Shown: positions 7,553 to 16,886, counted from the first letter of the stretch. The stretch: DNA of 64,000 bases from Draconibacterium mangrovi_A (GCF_037646455.1 NZ_JBBIXN010000002.1:930001-994000); one strand, 5' to 3'. Made by a program: numbers and translations. Notes: generated from the letters alone by a model not told the origin.

Positions 7553-10500
7553 CTAATAAAGAATCACGCCCACTTCAGCTGCCGAGCTATAAAAGCTGTT
7601 ACCGGCTTCGCGTAAAGCAGTTATTCTGAAATAGCGCATTTTTTCCGGTTTGTCGAACATCCTTTCCTGACGACGACTACCGGGCCAGAAACGGCCATGT
7701 TCAACCACTGTCTTCCAGGTTTTACCATCAAGGCTTACCTCCAGGTTGTATTCCGTAATACGCCCGTTGCGTTGTTCCTGACGCGGTAAATATTCAAATC
7801 CAATAATATTGAGTGCTTCCCCCATATCGACCTGGATAAAATGAGGATGAACCAGCTTTTCGTCTCGCCAGTCGGAATGCCAGAAAGTTTCAGGATTGTT
7901 ATCGATGGCAGCCTCGGGGCCTTCTCCCGGGTAGCTGCAATCGGCTGTGGCCTTCCACTTCGATTTATTGATGGCAAAAGTCTGCATTATCCGGTTGCTT
8001 CGCATCTTCCCTTTCACCTCGGACCAGGCCGCAATTTTTCCTCCTTTTGATAAATCGATCGGCTTTTTGTAGCGTTCCGTTTTACCGTCGTTTACTGAAT
8101 AATAAACTGTTGCACCTTTTTCTGAACTCAAGCTTACGAAACCATCTTCATCGCGTATGATTTCCGGCGCCTGTGCCAGAGACAATTCTGCAGTATTGTA
8201 CTTTTCAGCTGCATAGTCGAATATTTCCTTTTGCTGAAACTGAACCGGTTTGTAGGTAACACTAAAACGATAAATGCCGCTGCCTGCAATATATTGCGGA
8301 AGAACTCCGGGGCCACAGGTTGCTGTTCCCAGTCCCCCAACCACATCATCGTAGTTTACGGTTACAAAGTCTGCCTCATCCAGTTCGTTCATATGGCGGG
8401 CACTAGTTATGTCCTTGTCATCGTACGGGTATGCACTGAAATTCATCGGATTCGATGCGTTCATCATCAATCCGATACCTTCCATGTTTGTAACAGTTGC
8501 CCAGCGCACGTCAGTTTGATTGCAATTATCCTGTGGCACCACCATGTTATGATCGTACAAGTCTTCAGCGCTTGACGAGTAGAAATCGAATTTTCCACCG
8601 CTTTTACGGTCAGGATACGTTGAAACTCCACCCAAACCATACCAGTTTAGCTCATCAAACGAACGTGGCATTTTCATTTGTAAACCAACTTTGGCAACCG
8701 CGGTCACTCTATCAGGAAGATTGACTTCGCTGGAAACGCTGAATGTTCCATCGCCAAACACCTGGTACTGAATAACCGCATCAAATTCCAACATGGTGCT
8801 TTTCAGTGTAAGCGGAATAATCACAAGCAACGTTCCATCATCCATTTTTTTCACAGTCGCCTCACCTGCAAGCTGCTCCAGGTTATGGAGACCGGCAGAA
8901 GACCAGGCACGCATTCCGTTTCTGTCGCGTATGTCGTTTTCAGTTGGAGGCCGGAAAAAGTTGAGCTTTGGTCCCTGTTTCATCAATTCTCTACCATTTA
9001 ACAGATAAGATGAAATGATCCCTGTTTTCGAATCAATGGTAAGGTTAAAATTCTTCCCTTTGATGATGCTGGCATTTTCGTTTTGCTCCATTGAAAGATC
9101 GCCTGTATTTTTAACCATCATAAATACCTGTGATTGAATGGGCAATATAAATTCTTCCCAGGCTTGCTCATGTCCTTTCTTCACCAAACCGTTTCTTTTT
9201 TTGTTGATCATCGAAAACTTCAACACATAAGATTGTCCAGCTCTAGGCTGATCCAGTTCTGGTAATTCAAAAGAAAAAGCTTTGGTGGTCTGCGGTGCAA
9301 CATCCAGCGCAGGCAGCATTCCGTGTGCAACAATTCCTTCGGCATTCTTGATGGTCCAAATAAACGTAAACTCATTCAGGTTTGTAAAGAAGAATTTATT
9401 TTGAATGGTGAACTGACCTCCACTCAGATCTGTTGCTTTTATCGAAATATTCTGATATACTTTTTTTGCTTCGTACAATTGCGGATTTGGAATCCGGTCG
9501 GGATTCACCAATCCGTTGATGCAAAAGCTATTGTCGCTTGGCATGTCGGTTCCATAATCGCCACCGTAAGTAAAATACATTCTGCCGTTTTCATCCACTT
9601 CGCGCAAACCCTGGTCAACCCAGTCCCAGATACAGCCTCCCTGAAGTGCAGGATAAGCTTCAATAGCATCCCAGTAATCCTGCAAACTTCCGCAGCTGTT
9701 TCCCATGGCATGCGAATATTCGCAAAGGATCAACGGGCGATCAGGATTTCCCTGCGCGTAATTGGCAATACCATCGATTCCCATGTACATCGGGCAGAAA
9801 ATATCGGTATGTGCTGCCAACCCGGCACGTTCGTACTGAACCGGACGACTTTGATCACGCTCTTTAATCCAGGCTGCATCCTGCACAAAATTAATGCCGT
9901 CGCCGGCCTCATTTCCAAGTGACCAGACAACGATACATGCATGGTTTTTATCGCGCTCAACCATTCGCTTCGTGCGATCGAGATGCATTGGTCCCCACTC
10001 CGGTTGTTTGGCCAGACTGGCTTCACCGTAGCCCATTCCATGCGATTCGAGATTGGCCTCGTCAATGATGTACAGGCCATAAAGATCACACAAGGAATAA
10101 AACTCAGGATCGTCGGGATAATGGCAGGTGCGCACGGTGTTTACATTGAATTCCTTCATCACCTGAATATCTTTCAGCATCAGGTCGCGGCTGATCACGT
10201 GTCCAAGATCTGGATCGTGCTCATGACGGTTCACACCTTTCATATAAATAGGCTGACCGTTTACCAGCAACTGACCGTTTTTAATTTCTGACGTGCGAAA
10301 GCCAATATTTTGTGTCAAGGCTTGAACAACATTTCCGGCGTCATCCTTTAGCACGATCAGCATCTTATACAGGTTGGGCTGTTCGGCCGACCATTTTAAA
10401 GGATTTTCAACAGTTGCTTTGAATTGAAAATGTGTCGCTTCTGCCCCAACGCCTAGTGATTTCGACAAATCAATCAGCGTTTCGCTGCCATCCATTGTGG

Positions 10501-11350
10501 CTACCGAAGTTTCAACGGCATAGTTTCCACCGGTCTGATCTCCCTGATTTTGTACTTCCACATCCAATGAAAAAGTTCCATTGGTATACGCGGCATCCAA
10601 TCCGGCCAATACAAAATAGTCGCGAATATTTACTTTTGGTGTAGCCAGCAGGTAAACATCGCGTTCAATTCCGCTTATCCGCCAGAAATCCTGGCATTCG
10701 AGGTACGATCCGGTACTCCAGCGATATACTTCCAACGCCACTGTATTTTGCCCTGATCTGATGTATTTTGTGAGATCAAATTCAGCAGGTGTTTTAGCAC
10801 CTTCACTGTATCCCACTTTTTGTCCGTTCACCCAAATATAAAAGGCTGATTTTACGGCTCCGAAATGAATTTTTATCTGTTTCCCGTCCCAGTTTTCTGG
10901 AATGGTAAAATCCCGGCGATAACTTCCTACAGGATTGTACTCATGAGGAATGTTCGGGGGATTCGGGCGTTCTCGTTTTATCACCCAAAACGGATAACGC
11001 GTATTTGTATAAATAGCAGTGTCAAATCCCTGACGCTCCCAATTGGCGGGAACAGGAATATCTGCCCACTCACTAAAGTCGTAGTCTTCACGGTAAAAAT
11101 CAATTGGTCTGCTATCGGGATTAATCGCAATATTAAATTTCCAGATCCCATTCAGAGAACTGTAAAATTCCGATTCGTTCGGATTGTTGTCAAGCGCCTT
11201 TTGTTCCGTTTCGAATGGAATAAAATAGGCATGAGGTGAAAGTCGATTGATGTTAAAAACGGCTGGATTTTCCCAATCGTTAATTTCCTGCGCAGAAAGC
11301 ACAGAACTGCTAAACAATGCCAGCAGAATAATGCTAATAATTTTCGGCAT
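7553..11350 (-). CDS. secreted GH2 beta-galactosidase (LacZ-type) with C-terminal F5/8 type C domain
   Basis: A 1265-residue exported glycosidase. It has a signal peptide (cleavage near LSAQE), an N-terminal sugar-binding jelly roll (about 40-235), an immunoglobulin-like domain (about 240-355), the TIM barrel (about 357-630), and a LacZ small-chain region (about 757-1036). A short chitobiase/hexosaminidase C-terminal-like domain (about 1058-1127) and an F5/8 type C discoidin-like carbohydrate-binding domain (about 1130-1262) follow. The acid/base is Glu481 in SLGNEAGDG and the nucleophile is Glu544 in LCEYSHAMGN. E. coli LacZ is 1023 residues, so the extra length is the C-terminal appendix. 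It stands alone, with its own terminator and no SusC/D genes nearby; it likely acts in the periplasm on galactosides from plant or algal glycans. Confidence 0.93.
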   Translation of the reverse strand: MPKIISIILLALFSSSVLSAQEINDWENPAVFNINRLSPHAYFIPFETEQKALDNNPNESEFYSSLNGIWKFNIAINPDSRPIDFYREDYDFSEWADIPVPANWERQGFDTAIYTNTRYPFWVIKRERPNPPNIPHEYNPVGSYRRDFTIPENWDGKQIKIHFGAVKSAFYIWVNGQKVGYSEGAKTPAEFDLTKYIRSGQNTVALEVYRWSTGSYLECQDFWRISGIERDVYLLATPKVNIRDYFVLAGLDAAYTNGTFSLDVEVQNQGDQTGGNYAVETSVATMDGSETLIDLSKSLGVGAEATHFQFKATVENPLKWSAEQPNLYKMLIVLKDDAGNVVQALTQNIGFRTSEIKNGQLLVNGQPIYMKGVNRHEHDPDLGHVISRDLMLKDIQVMKEFNVNTVRTCHYPDDPEFYSLCDLYGLYIIDEANLESHGMGYGEASLAKQPEWGPMHLDRTKRMVERDKNHACIVVWSLGNEAGDGINFVQDAAWIKERDQSRPVQYERAGLAAHTDIFCPMYMGIDGIANYAQGNPDRPLILCEYSHAMGNSCGSLQDYWDAIEAYPALQGGCIWDWVDQGLREVDENGRMYFTYGGDYGTDMPSDNSFCINGLVNPDRIPNPQLYEAKKVYQNISIKATDLSGGQFTIQNKFFFTNLNEFTFIWTIKNAEGIVAHGMLPALDVAPQTTKAFSFELPELDQPRAGQSYVLKFSMINKKRNGLVKKGHEQAWEEFILPIQSQVFMMVKNTGDLSMEQNENASIIKGKNFNLTIDSKTGIISSYLLNGRELMKQGPKLNFFRPPTENDIRDRNGMRAWSSAGLHNLEQLAGEATVKKMDDGTLLVIIPLTLKSTMLEFDAVIQYQVFGDGTFSVSSEVNLPDRVTAVAKVGLQMKMPRSFDELNWYGLGGVSTYPDRKSGGKFDFYSSSAEDLYDHNMVVPQDNCNQTDVRWATVTNMEGIGLMMNASNPMNFSAYPYDDKDITSARHMNELDEADFVTVNYDDVVGGLGTATCGPGVLPQYIAGSGIYRFSVTYKPVQFQQKEIFDYAAEKYNTAELSLAQAPEIIRDEDGFVSLSSEKGATVYYSVNDGKTERYKKPIDLSKGGKIAAWSEVKGKMRSNRIMQTFAINKSKWKATADCSYPGEGPEAAIDNNPETFWHSDWRDEKLVHPHFIQVDMGEALNIIGFEYLPRQEQRNGRITEYNLEVSLDGKTWKTVVEHGRFWPGSRRQERMFDKPEKMRYFRITALREAGNSFYSSAAEVGVILY

Positions 11351-11472
11351 GATATCAGGTTTATTGGTTTATTTGATGAGAATAAAAATAATATAAATTA
11401 CCGAGTACCCCCAAATATTTATGTTGACATAACTCTTTCTTTTTTGAATTTTATTGAAAACAGCATAACAAA

Positions 11473-11505
11473 AAGCCCCTTATTCCTGACAGAATAAGAG
11501 GCCTT
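11473..11505 (-). terminator. rho-independent terminator of the oxidoreductase operon
   Basis: On the minus strand a 13-bp stem (with two G-U pairs) built on CTTATTC/GAATAAG, with loop TGTCAG, is followed by TTTTT. It begins 24 bp after the gamma-subunit stop. Confidence 0.85.
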
Positions 11506-11528
11506 CAATTATTTTTAAGTTAGTTAGT

Positions 11529-12080
11529 TCAAACCAGTTGAACATCTTCCACAATCTGTTGCCCTTTTTGAATGGCCTCCAGATTAAGTGGAATGAGTTT
11601 ATGGTAACGTTCGGGCAAGGATTTTTCCAGGCCTTTTTCAACGTTATCCAACGAAAGTATCGGGCGTACCTTCAGATAGCTTCCAAAAACGATCATATTG
11701 AATACTTTCGGATTGCCCATTTCAACAGCAGTTTTGGTAGCTTCTACTCTAAAAATATTGATATCGGTTCGCGTTGGCCGATTGATCACACCATTGGGAT
11801 CATACAATAAAGTTCCCCCGGGTTTCACTGCTTTCTCAAACTTATCCATACTTTGCTGATTCAGGATGATCGCAGTATCGAATTCCTGCAAAATAGGAGA
11901 ACTGATTCGCGTGTCGCTAACAATTACGGTAACATTAGCTGTACCTCCGCGCATTTCGGGTCCGTACGACGGGAACCAGGTTACTTCCTTATCTTCCATA
12001 ATCCCTGAATACGCCAGGATTTTCCCCATTGAAAGCACACCCTGTCCACCAAAACCGGCTATAATCATTTCTTCAGTCAT
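11529..12080 (-). CDS. 2-oxoacid:ferredoxin oxidoreductase gamma subunit (KorC/VorA type)
   Basis: A 183-residue gamma subunit of a four-subunit 2-oxoacid:acceptor oxidoreductase. The N-terminal GFGGQGVLSMGK motif (residues 9-20) is diagnostic for the POR/KOR gamma domain, and SYGPEMRGGTAN follows as in the family. The subunit helps close the CoA-binding and TPP active site. It is the last gene of the delta-alpha-beta-gamma operon, 12 bp after beta, and is followed by a terminator. The complex converts a 2-oxoacid plus CoA to acyl-CoA, CO2 and reduced ferredoxin, reversibly in anaerobes. Confidence 0.92.
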   Translation of the reverse strand: MTEEMIIAGFGGQGVLSMGKILAYSGIMEDKEVTWFPSYGPEMRGGTANVTVIVSDTRISSPILQEFDTAIILNQQSMDKFEKAVKPGGTLLYDPNGVINRPTRTDINIFRVEATKTAVEMGNPKVFNMIVFGSYLKVRPILSLDNVEKGLEKSLPERYHKLIPLNLEAIQKGQQIVEDVQLV

Positions 12081-12092
12081 AACTTCAATCTT

Positions 12093-12911
12093 TTAATTAT
12101 CAGAATGTTCACCTTTCACACTGTCTTTCAAATCGCCCAGCGGATAGTACGGAAGCATATTTTCTTCCATCCACTTGTTGGCATCAACCGGTGTCATTTT
12201 CCATCCCGAGTTACATGTAGATACCACTTCAACAAATGATGTCCCTTTTTTATCCACTACATTCTGAATGGCTTTTTTAATGGCACGTTTGCATTTGCGA
12301 ACAGTCGCCGCAGTGTGTACCGCTTGTCGTGTTACATATGAAGTTCCCGGCAATTGAGCGATCAGATTGGTGATCTTCATCGGGTAACCGTTCAAATCCA
12401 CATTTCGCCCGGTCGGTGTGGTTGAAGTTACCATTCCTTCGAGTGTAGTCGGTGCCATTTGACCACCGGTCATTCCGTAAATTCCGTTATTGATAAAAAT
12501 CACCAGGATATTTTCGCCGCGATTGCAGGCGTGCATAATTTCAGCTGATCCGATAGAGGCTAAATCACCATCGCCCTGGTAGGTGAATACAAAGTTATCC
12601 GGGTTCAACCTGGCAATTCCGGTAGCCACTGCTGGAGCACGGCCATGAGCCGCTTCCTGCCAGTCGACATCGATGTAGTTATAGGCAAATACTGCACAAC
12701 CAACCGGTGCCACACCCACTGTTTTTTCCTGAATCCCCATTTCCTCAATGAGCTCAGCCAGCACTTTATGTACCACGCCATGCGAACAGCCCGGACAGTA
12801 GTGCATCACATCGTCGTTGATTACTTCCGATTTCTGGTAAACCAGGTTTTCGGGTTTTATAATTTCCTGTAGATCCATCTTTTCCGGTTTAATAGCTTCT
12901 TTTAACTCCAT
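12093..12911 (-). CDS. 2-oxoacid:ferredoxin oxidoreductase beta subunit (TPP-binding)
   Basis: A 272-residue beta subunit carrying the thiamine-pyrophosphate site: GDGDLASIG begins at Gly113 and the motif closes with Asn141-Asn142. The CPGCSHG segment (Cys39, Cys42) is the family cysteine pair. GGQMAPTTLEGMVTSTTPTGR follows as in KOR/VOR beta subunits. Its first 23 bp overlap the end of the alpha gene, indicating translational coupling. The substrate (2-oxoglutarate versus branched 2-oxoacids) cannot be fixed from sequence by eye. Confidence 0.92.
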   Translation of the reverse strand: MELKEAIKPEKMDLQEIIKPENLVYQKSEVINDDVMHYCPGCSHGVVHKVLAELIEEMGIQEKTVGVAPVGCAVFAYNYIDVDWQEAAHGRAPAVATGIARLNPDNFVFTYQGDGDLASIGSAEIMHACNRGENILVIFINNGIYGMTGGQMAPTTLEGMVTSTTPTGRNVDLNGYPMKITNLIAQLPGTSYVTRQAVHTAATVRKCKRAIKKAIQNVVDKKGTSFVEVVSTCNSGWKMTPVDANKWMEENMLPYYPLGDLKDSVKGEHSDN

Positions 12912-14010
12912 AACTTAACTCCCATGAAAATTTTTCTTCCAGTGCTTTTACTACTTCCGTTGGTGTAGGAATTATACCTCCCATTCTTCCAAAATGATCG
13001 ACACGTGCATTACTTCCGGCTTCGTAAACCGCCAGTTTTATGTCTTCCACCATTTGACCGGCGCTCATTTCAACCGATAAAAATCCCTTGGTTTTACGTG
13101 CCAGTTCCTTTATGGCTTTATTCGGGAACGGGAACAAGGTGATGGGACGCAGCAGGCCAACTTTAAGTCCTTTGTTGCGTGCAATTTCTACGGCCTTTAA
13201 ACAAACCCGTGATGAAGTTCCAAAAGCAACGATCACAAAATCGGCGTCATCGCACTGAATGGCTTCGTAGCGCACATCTTCTTCCTCCATTTTCCGGTAT
13301 TTCTCCTGGAAGCGCAGGTTATTGGCCTCCATGCGATCAGAGTCCATCTCAAGCGATGTTACGATATTTTTTTTTCGCGAAGCCGGTTTCCCGACTGTGG
13401 CCCACTCTCCGCTTTTCTCGTCAATTTCTTCTTTTGTCCAGCGAGGTTTATAATCGGCCAGCTCTACTTTTTCCATCATTTGGCCAATCGCACCGTCGGC
13501 CAAAATCAACGCCGGATTACGGTATTTAAAAGCCAGTTCGAAACCAAGATCAACAAAATCGTTCATTTCCTGAACCGACGATGGAGCCAGTACGATCATT
13601 TTATAATCGCCGTGACCGCCGCCTTTTACTGCCTGGAAATAATCGGCCTGCGAAGGCTGGATGGTTCCCAGTCCCGGACCGCCACGCTGCACGTTCACGA
13701 TCAAACAGGGCAACTCGGCACCTGCTATGTAAGAGATCCCTTCTGCCATAAGGCTGATGCCCGGGCTCGAAGATGAAGTCATTACTTTTTTCCCGGTAGC
13801 TGCCGCTCCGTACACCATGTTTATCGATGCCACTTCACTCTCAGCCTGCAGCACTACCATTCCGGTGCTGTTCCATGGCTGACGTGCCATCAGGGTCTCC
13901 ATAACTTCCGACTGAGGTGTAATGGGATAGCCAAAATAACCGTCGCATCCGCAGCGGATAGCAGCTTCGGCCAACACCTCGTTTCCCTTCATTAATCTTA
14001 CTTCTCCCAT
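12889..14010 (-). CDS. vorB: 2-oxoacid:ferredoxin oxidoreductase alpha subunit (VorB/KorA type)
   Basis: A 373-residue alpha subunit. The ATG at 14010 (MGEVRLMKGNE) is preferred over the frame start at 14073, because the extra 21 residues are basic and lack family resemblance. YPITPQSEVMETL is the conserved pyrimidine-domain loop, and QAESEVASINMVYGAAATGKK with TSSSSPGISLM follow in the expected order. A C-terminal transketolase-like domain (VAFGTSSRVCLKAVEIAR) completes it. Bacteroidota members of this type are usually named 3-methyl-2-oxobutanoate dehydrogenase subunit VorB, implying branched-chain 2-oxoacids, but KorA is a reasonable alternative name. Confidence 0.9.
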   Translation of the reverse strand: MGEVRLMKGNEVLAEAAIRCGCDGYFGYPITPQSEVMETLMARQPWNSTGMVVLQAESEVASINMVYGAAATGKKVMTSSSSPGISLMAEGISYIAGAELPCLIVNVQRGGPGLGTIQPSQADYFQAVKGGGHGDYKMIVLAPSSVQEMNDFVDLGFELAFKYRNPALILADGAIGQMMEKVELADYKPRWTKEEIDEKSGEWATVGKPASRKKNIVTSLEMDSDRMEANNLRFQEKYRKMEEEDVRYEAIQCDDADFVIVAFGTSSRVCLKAVEIARNKGLKVGLLRPITLFPFPNKAIKELARKTKGFLSVEMSAGQMVEDIKLAVYEAGSNARVDHFGRMGGIIPTPTEVVKALEEKFSWELSYGVKRSY

Positions 14011-14091
14011 ATCTCGATAATTGATTTTTGATACTTGTTTCCAGATATTTTTAATAATCCTTCTGTCCTTCAATCCTTCAGTCCCTAACGT

Positions 14092-14319
14092 TTAGCTTGC
14101 TTTCACGCGGTACACAGTTATACAGGTATCCGGACAAACTACACCGCAGTTGGAACATCCAATGCAGGCATCCGGATCTTTCATGTACGAATAATGGTAT
14201 CCCTTACTGTTTACTTGCATATGCAGGTCCAGCACATCGTGCGGACAAGCTTCTACACAGAGGCTGCATCCTTTGCACCCCTCTTTATCAACTACGACTG
14301 CTCCAATTACTCTTGCCAT
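14092..14319 (-). CDS. 2x[4Fe-4S] ferredoxin subunit of the 2-oxoacid oxidoreductase (delta)
   Basis: A 75-residue ferredoxin with two complete four-cysteine motifs, CKGCSLCVEACP and CIGCSNCGVVCP, spaced by a 30-residue insertion. It is the electron outlet of the VOR/KOR complex. The frame extends to an ATG at 14340, but a -7 box (TAAATTTG, minus strand) overlaps that codon, so I prefer the ATG at 14319. It is the first gene of the delta-alpha-beta-gamma operon. Confidence 0.9.
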   Translation of the reverse strand: MARVIGAVVVDKEGCKGCSLCVEACPHDVLDLHMQVNSKGYHYSYMKDPDACIGCSNCGVVCPDTCITVYRVKAS

Positions 14320-14337
14320 ATCATAACTATTTTCTAA

Positions 14338-14345
14338 CAAATTTA
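14338..14345 (-). promoter_or_regulatory. -7 promoter box for the 2-oxoacid oxidoreductase operon
   Basis: The minus strand reads TAAATTTG, a full TAnnTTTG match. It lies 18 bp before the chosen ferredoxin start at 14319 and overlaps the alternative start at 14340, which argues for the later one. Confidence 0.5.
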
Positions 14346-14775
14346 ACGAACGTAAGCCACTAAAAACCCTGTAAAAATCAGGTTCCTGACCTTTTAAAAT
14401 CAGTGCTTTAAAATCTTAACACAACGTGGATTTTTACTTTCAGATTCCAATTTTATCACAAGGTTTGTTGTTGAGTTCTCAGCTGTAAGCACAAAACTAT
14501 TTTATACAACATGAAAAGTGTGCAACTAATGTTGCTTTATCGGATGGAGAAATGATTGAATGACGGAGTGATTGAAGGATTGAAGTTGAGATTGAAGAGA
14601 TTGATGGAGATTGAATGATGAAATGTAAAACCGATAAATGGTAAAATTGCTTAACTGTTATATTGTGAGAAGTGTCTGGTCAACTTAACAGAAGCTATCA
14701 AGATTCAGTAATGAGTAATCAATCTAAACTAAACATAAACCTCGCCGCTTGTAGCTTGCGACTTGAAGCTTGAAT
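14341..14775. repeat. 435-bp intergenic region with short-word tandem repeats
   Basis: No gene is visible. Between about 14546 and 14625 the DNA consists of imperfect copies of words such as GATTGAAG and GATTGAATGA. At 14737-14775 a second word family appears (GCTTGTAGCTTG, ACTTGAAGCTTGAA). The same words recur, in the other orientation, near 14065-14088 and 16830-16870. They resemble slippage-derived intergenic repeats rather than CRISPR or coding DNA. Confidence 0.6.
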
Positions 14776-15342
14776 CTACAACTTATAAAGTATCCGGGTT
14801 AAGATGTTGCGATGAATACCAAGATAGGACGCAATGTGCTGGCGTTGTAATTTTTGTGCCAGTTCGGGATAATCGCCAAAAAACTTGCGAATGCGTTGTT
14901 CGGCATTCAACGATTGAAACGAATGGATTCGGTCCATAGACTGAATGTAACTCTCTTCAGCAAGAATACGTACCGTGCGCTCAAATTTATGGTTTGTATC
15001 GAGAAGTGACTTGAACTCGTCTTTTTCTATATAGATTAGTTTGGAATCTTCATACGCTCTGATCGCTTCAGTTGAATCTTTCCCCAACACAAAACCCCGG
15101 TGGTTGCTAACGATAAAGTTATTGGGAGGAAAGAAAAAACGCGAAACCCACTCTGTCCCGTTATCCGAGAGGTAAGAAGCGTACAGTAATCCATCCATCA
15201 GAATTCCGATTTTCCGGTTTTTCTCCCCGTAATCGATAAACAGTTCGCCTTTCCGTAAGGTTACCGGTTCATTTTTAAGGTCGAATGTATCCATGAGTTC
15301 CAGGGTGTGTTCAAATCTGGAAATAATTTTGTTTTTATCCAT
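14776..15342 (-). CDS. Crp/Fnr-family transcriptional regulator
   Basis: A 188-residue cyclic-nucleotide-binding-fold regulator. The cNMP-like beta-roll spans about residues 15-115 (LRKGELFIDYGEKNRKIGILMDG near its start). A long dimerisation helix follows (residues about 115-145), and the C-terminus ends in a short HTH whose recognition helix is HIASYLGIHRNILTRILYKL. No conserved cyclic-AMP arginine or Fnr cysteine cluster is obvious, so the effector is unknown; such short Crp-like proteins are abundant in Bacteroidota. It lies 42 bp after the aminotransferase on the same strand and may be co-transcribed with it. A TGTAA-N6-TTACA palindrome at 27791 has the right geometry for this family. 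Confidence 0.88.
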   Translation of the reverse strand: MDKNKIISRFEHTLELMDTFDLKNEPVTLRKGELFIDYGEKNRKIGILMDGLLYASYLSDNGTEWVSRFFFPPNNFIVSNHRGFVLGKDSTEAIRAYEDSKLIYIEKDEFKSLLDTNHKFERTVRILAEESYIQSMDRIHSFQSLNAEQRIRKFFGDYPELAQKLQRQHIASYLGIHRNILTRILYKL

Positions 15343-15384
15343 ACGCTTCTTCTCTGACCACCCGCGTAAGCGAGCCCAGATCTT

Positions 15385-16701
15385 CTATTGTTTTGAAAAA
15401 TGTTCGTTAAATAACCTGAGGCGTTCAGCCAGATCGAGGAACTGATCCTTCAGCACAAATGAAACGCAGGCCCTGATTCCCTCTTCCTCGCTACCTGTGT
15501 TATCAAGAGCAATCGCGCTTATTCCGTAATATAACAAGTTCGCCACCAACTCATTCCCGGTCATTCCCGGATAACCCAGCGTAAAATAAAAACCATCAGC
15601 AATTGGAACTTCCAAATCGTTCTGATAAACAATGTTAAATCCGTTTTTAAGAAATAGCTCCTTCATGGTATGAGCGCGCTCGCCATATTCTTTCACCCCG
15701 TCGACGAAATTATACTCACCGTTGTTTACGACTTTTAGCATTCCCGCCAGTGCCCACTGTGCCGAGTGACTGGTCCCGGAAGATAAGGAATACAACAAAC
15801 GCAGCGTAACGGTGGCGCCAAAAGTGGTTCCCTTAAAACGTTCCTGCAGATCGGGGTAATCGCGATTAAACAGTACATCGGAAATGGCCATAACACCAAT
15901 GCGCTGACCGGCATACGAGAATATTTTTGAACTGGAAATAAACAAGATATAATTATCGGTGTAGTGCGCAACACTTGGTTGATAAGGCGGCACACCGGGT
16001 TCCGACAGATCCTGTCGAAAATCCATTCCAAAATAGGCCAGGTCTTCCATCACAATCACATCGTATTTAGTGGCCAGCTCACCAATTATTTTGAGCTCGT
16101 CGTCGTTAAAACAAATCCATGCCGGATTATTTGGATTAGAATAAATAATGGAATTGATGTTACCTTTCTCCAGAATCGATTCCAGCTTGGCAGCCAGTTT
16201 TTCGCCGCGATAATTAAAAACATCAAAGGTCTCGTATTTCTGTCCGAGAACCAGCATTTGTTGTTTCTGCACCGGAAAACCGGGATCGATAAATAAAGCG
16301 GTGTCTTTTTTCTTATCGACGTGTCCGGCAGCCAGAAATGCTGTGTAAGTGCCCTGCATTGACCCCGTTGTTGGAATACAACCGGCCGGTGCCAGATCAA
16401 CATTCAGAAAATTTTTAATGAACTTCGACGCTTCTTCCTTCAATGGTTTTATGCCGTCGACCATGGGATAAATGGCTGCCACTCCCCTGTCGAGAGCTTC
16501 CTTTTCCGCATCCACCCCAACCTGGGCCGGCGGTAATCCGGGCACGCCCATCTCCATGCGTATGTATTTAAAATCGCTAGCTTCTTCAACCAGGTTAACC
16601 AAAGCCACAATTTCGCGAATCGAAGCTTTCCCGATATCAGGAATACGTAGTTTTTTTATGTTTTCATCGACAAGTGACTTGTCTAACGGAGAATTGTTCA
16701 T
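15385..16701 (-). CDS. PLP-dependent aminotransferase, class I/II fold
   Basis: A 438-residue fold-type I aminotransferase. The PLP-lysine is Lys259 in FISSSKIFSYAGQR, Asp220 (VMEDLAYFG) contacts the pyridine nitrogen, and SNPNNPAW carries the conserved Asn-Pro. The substrate is not evident, but its position between prephenate dehydratase/flavodoxin and a 2-oxoacid:ferredoxin oxidoreductase suggests transamination of aromatic or branched amino acids to the 2-oxoacids used by these enzymes. It starts 185 bp after the flavodoxin; that spacer contains short-word repeats (AGTTCAAAG, CTTGATTC, CAATCCTT) and no gene. Confidence 0.88.
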   Translation of the reverse strand: MNNSPLDKSLVDENIKKLRIPDIGKASIREIVALVNLVEEASDFKYIRMEMGVPGLPPAQVGVDAEKEALDRGVAAIYPMVDGIKPLKEEASKFIKNFLNVDLAPAGCIPTTGSMQGTYTAFLAAGHVDKKKDTALFIDPGFPVQKQQMLVLGQKYETFDVFNYRGEKLAAKLESILEKGNINSIIYSNPNNPAWICFNDDELKIIGELATKYDVIVMEDLAYFGMDFRQDLSEPGVPPYQPSVAHYTDNYILFISSSKIFSYAGQRIGVMAISDVLFNRDYPDLQERFKGTTFGATVTLRLLYSLSSGTSHSAQWALAGMLKVVNNGEYNFVDGVKEYGERAHTMKELFLKNGFNIVYQNDLEVPIADGFYFTLGYPGMTGNELVANLLYYGISAIALDNTGSEEEGIRACVSFVLKDQFLDLAERLRLFNEHFSKQ

Positions 16702-16886
16702 ACAAAATCAGTTCAAAGTTTAATGTTCAAAGTTCAGAGAAGAACCTTGATTCTTGATTCCGGATACTCGTTTCTGGAAGCCGAATACAGGATTCAGGAT
16801 TAAAGCATTCATGCATTTAAGCATTAACGCCTTCTATCATTCCCTCAATCCTTCAATCCTTCAATCCCTAAGGCAATCCATCTTTC
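16702..16886. repeat. intergenic spacer made of degenerate short-word repeats
   Basis: GTTCAAAGTTTAATGTTCAA, CTTGATTCTTGATTC, a GGATTCAGGATT stretch and three near-copies of CAATCCTT follow one another between about 16708 and 16870. No open frame or hairpin terminator is visible. Confidence 0.55.

Noticed and set aside
9323..9922. 199-codon plus-strand frame inside the GH2 gene
   Set aside because: It lies opposite the well-conserved GH2 barrel and shows no family motif; it is an antisense shadow.
14092..14340. Pyruvate:ferredoxin oxidoreductase (PorABCD) as identity of the four-subunit enzyme
   Set aside because: The alpha and beta motifs fit the VorB/KorA group better; the substrate still cannot be fixed from sequence.
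14546..14625. Possible CRISPR-like repeat array
   Set aside because: The repeated units are 7-12 bp, imperfect and without regular spacers; no cas genes are present.
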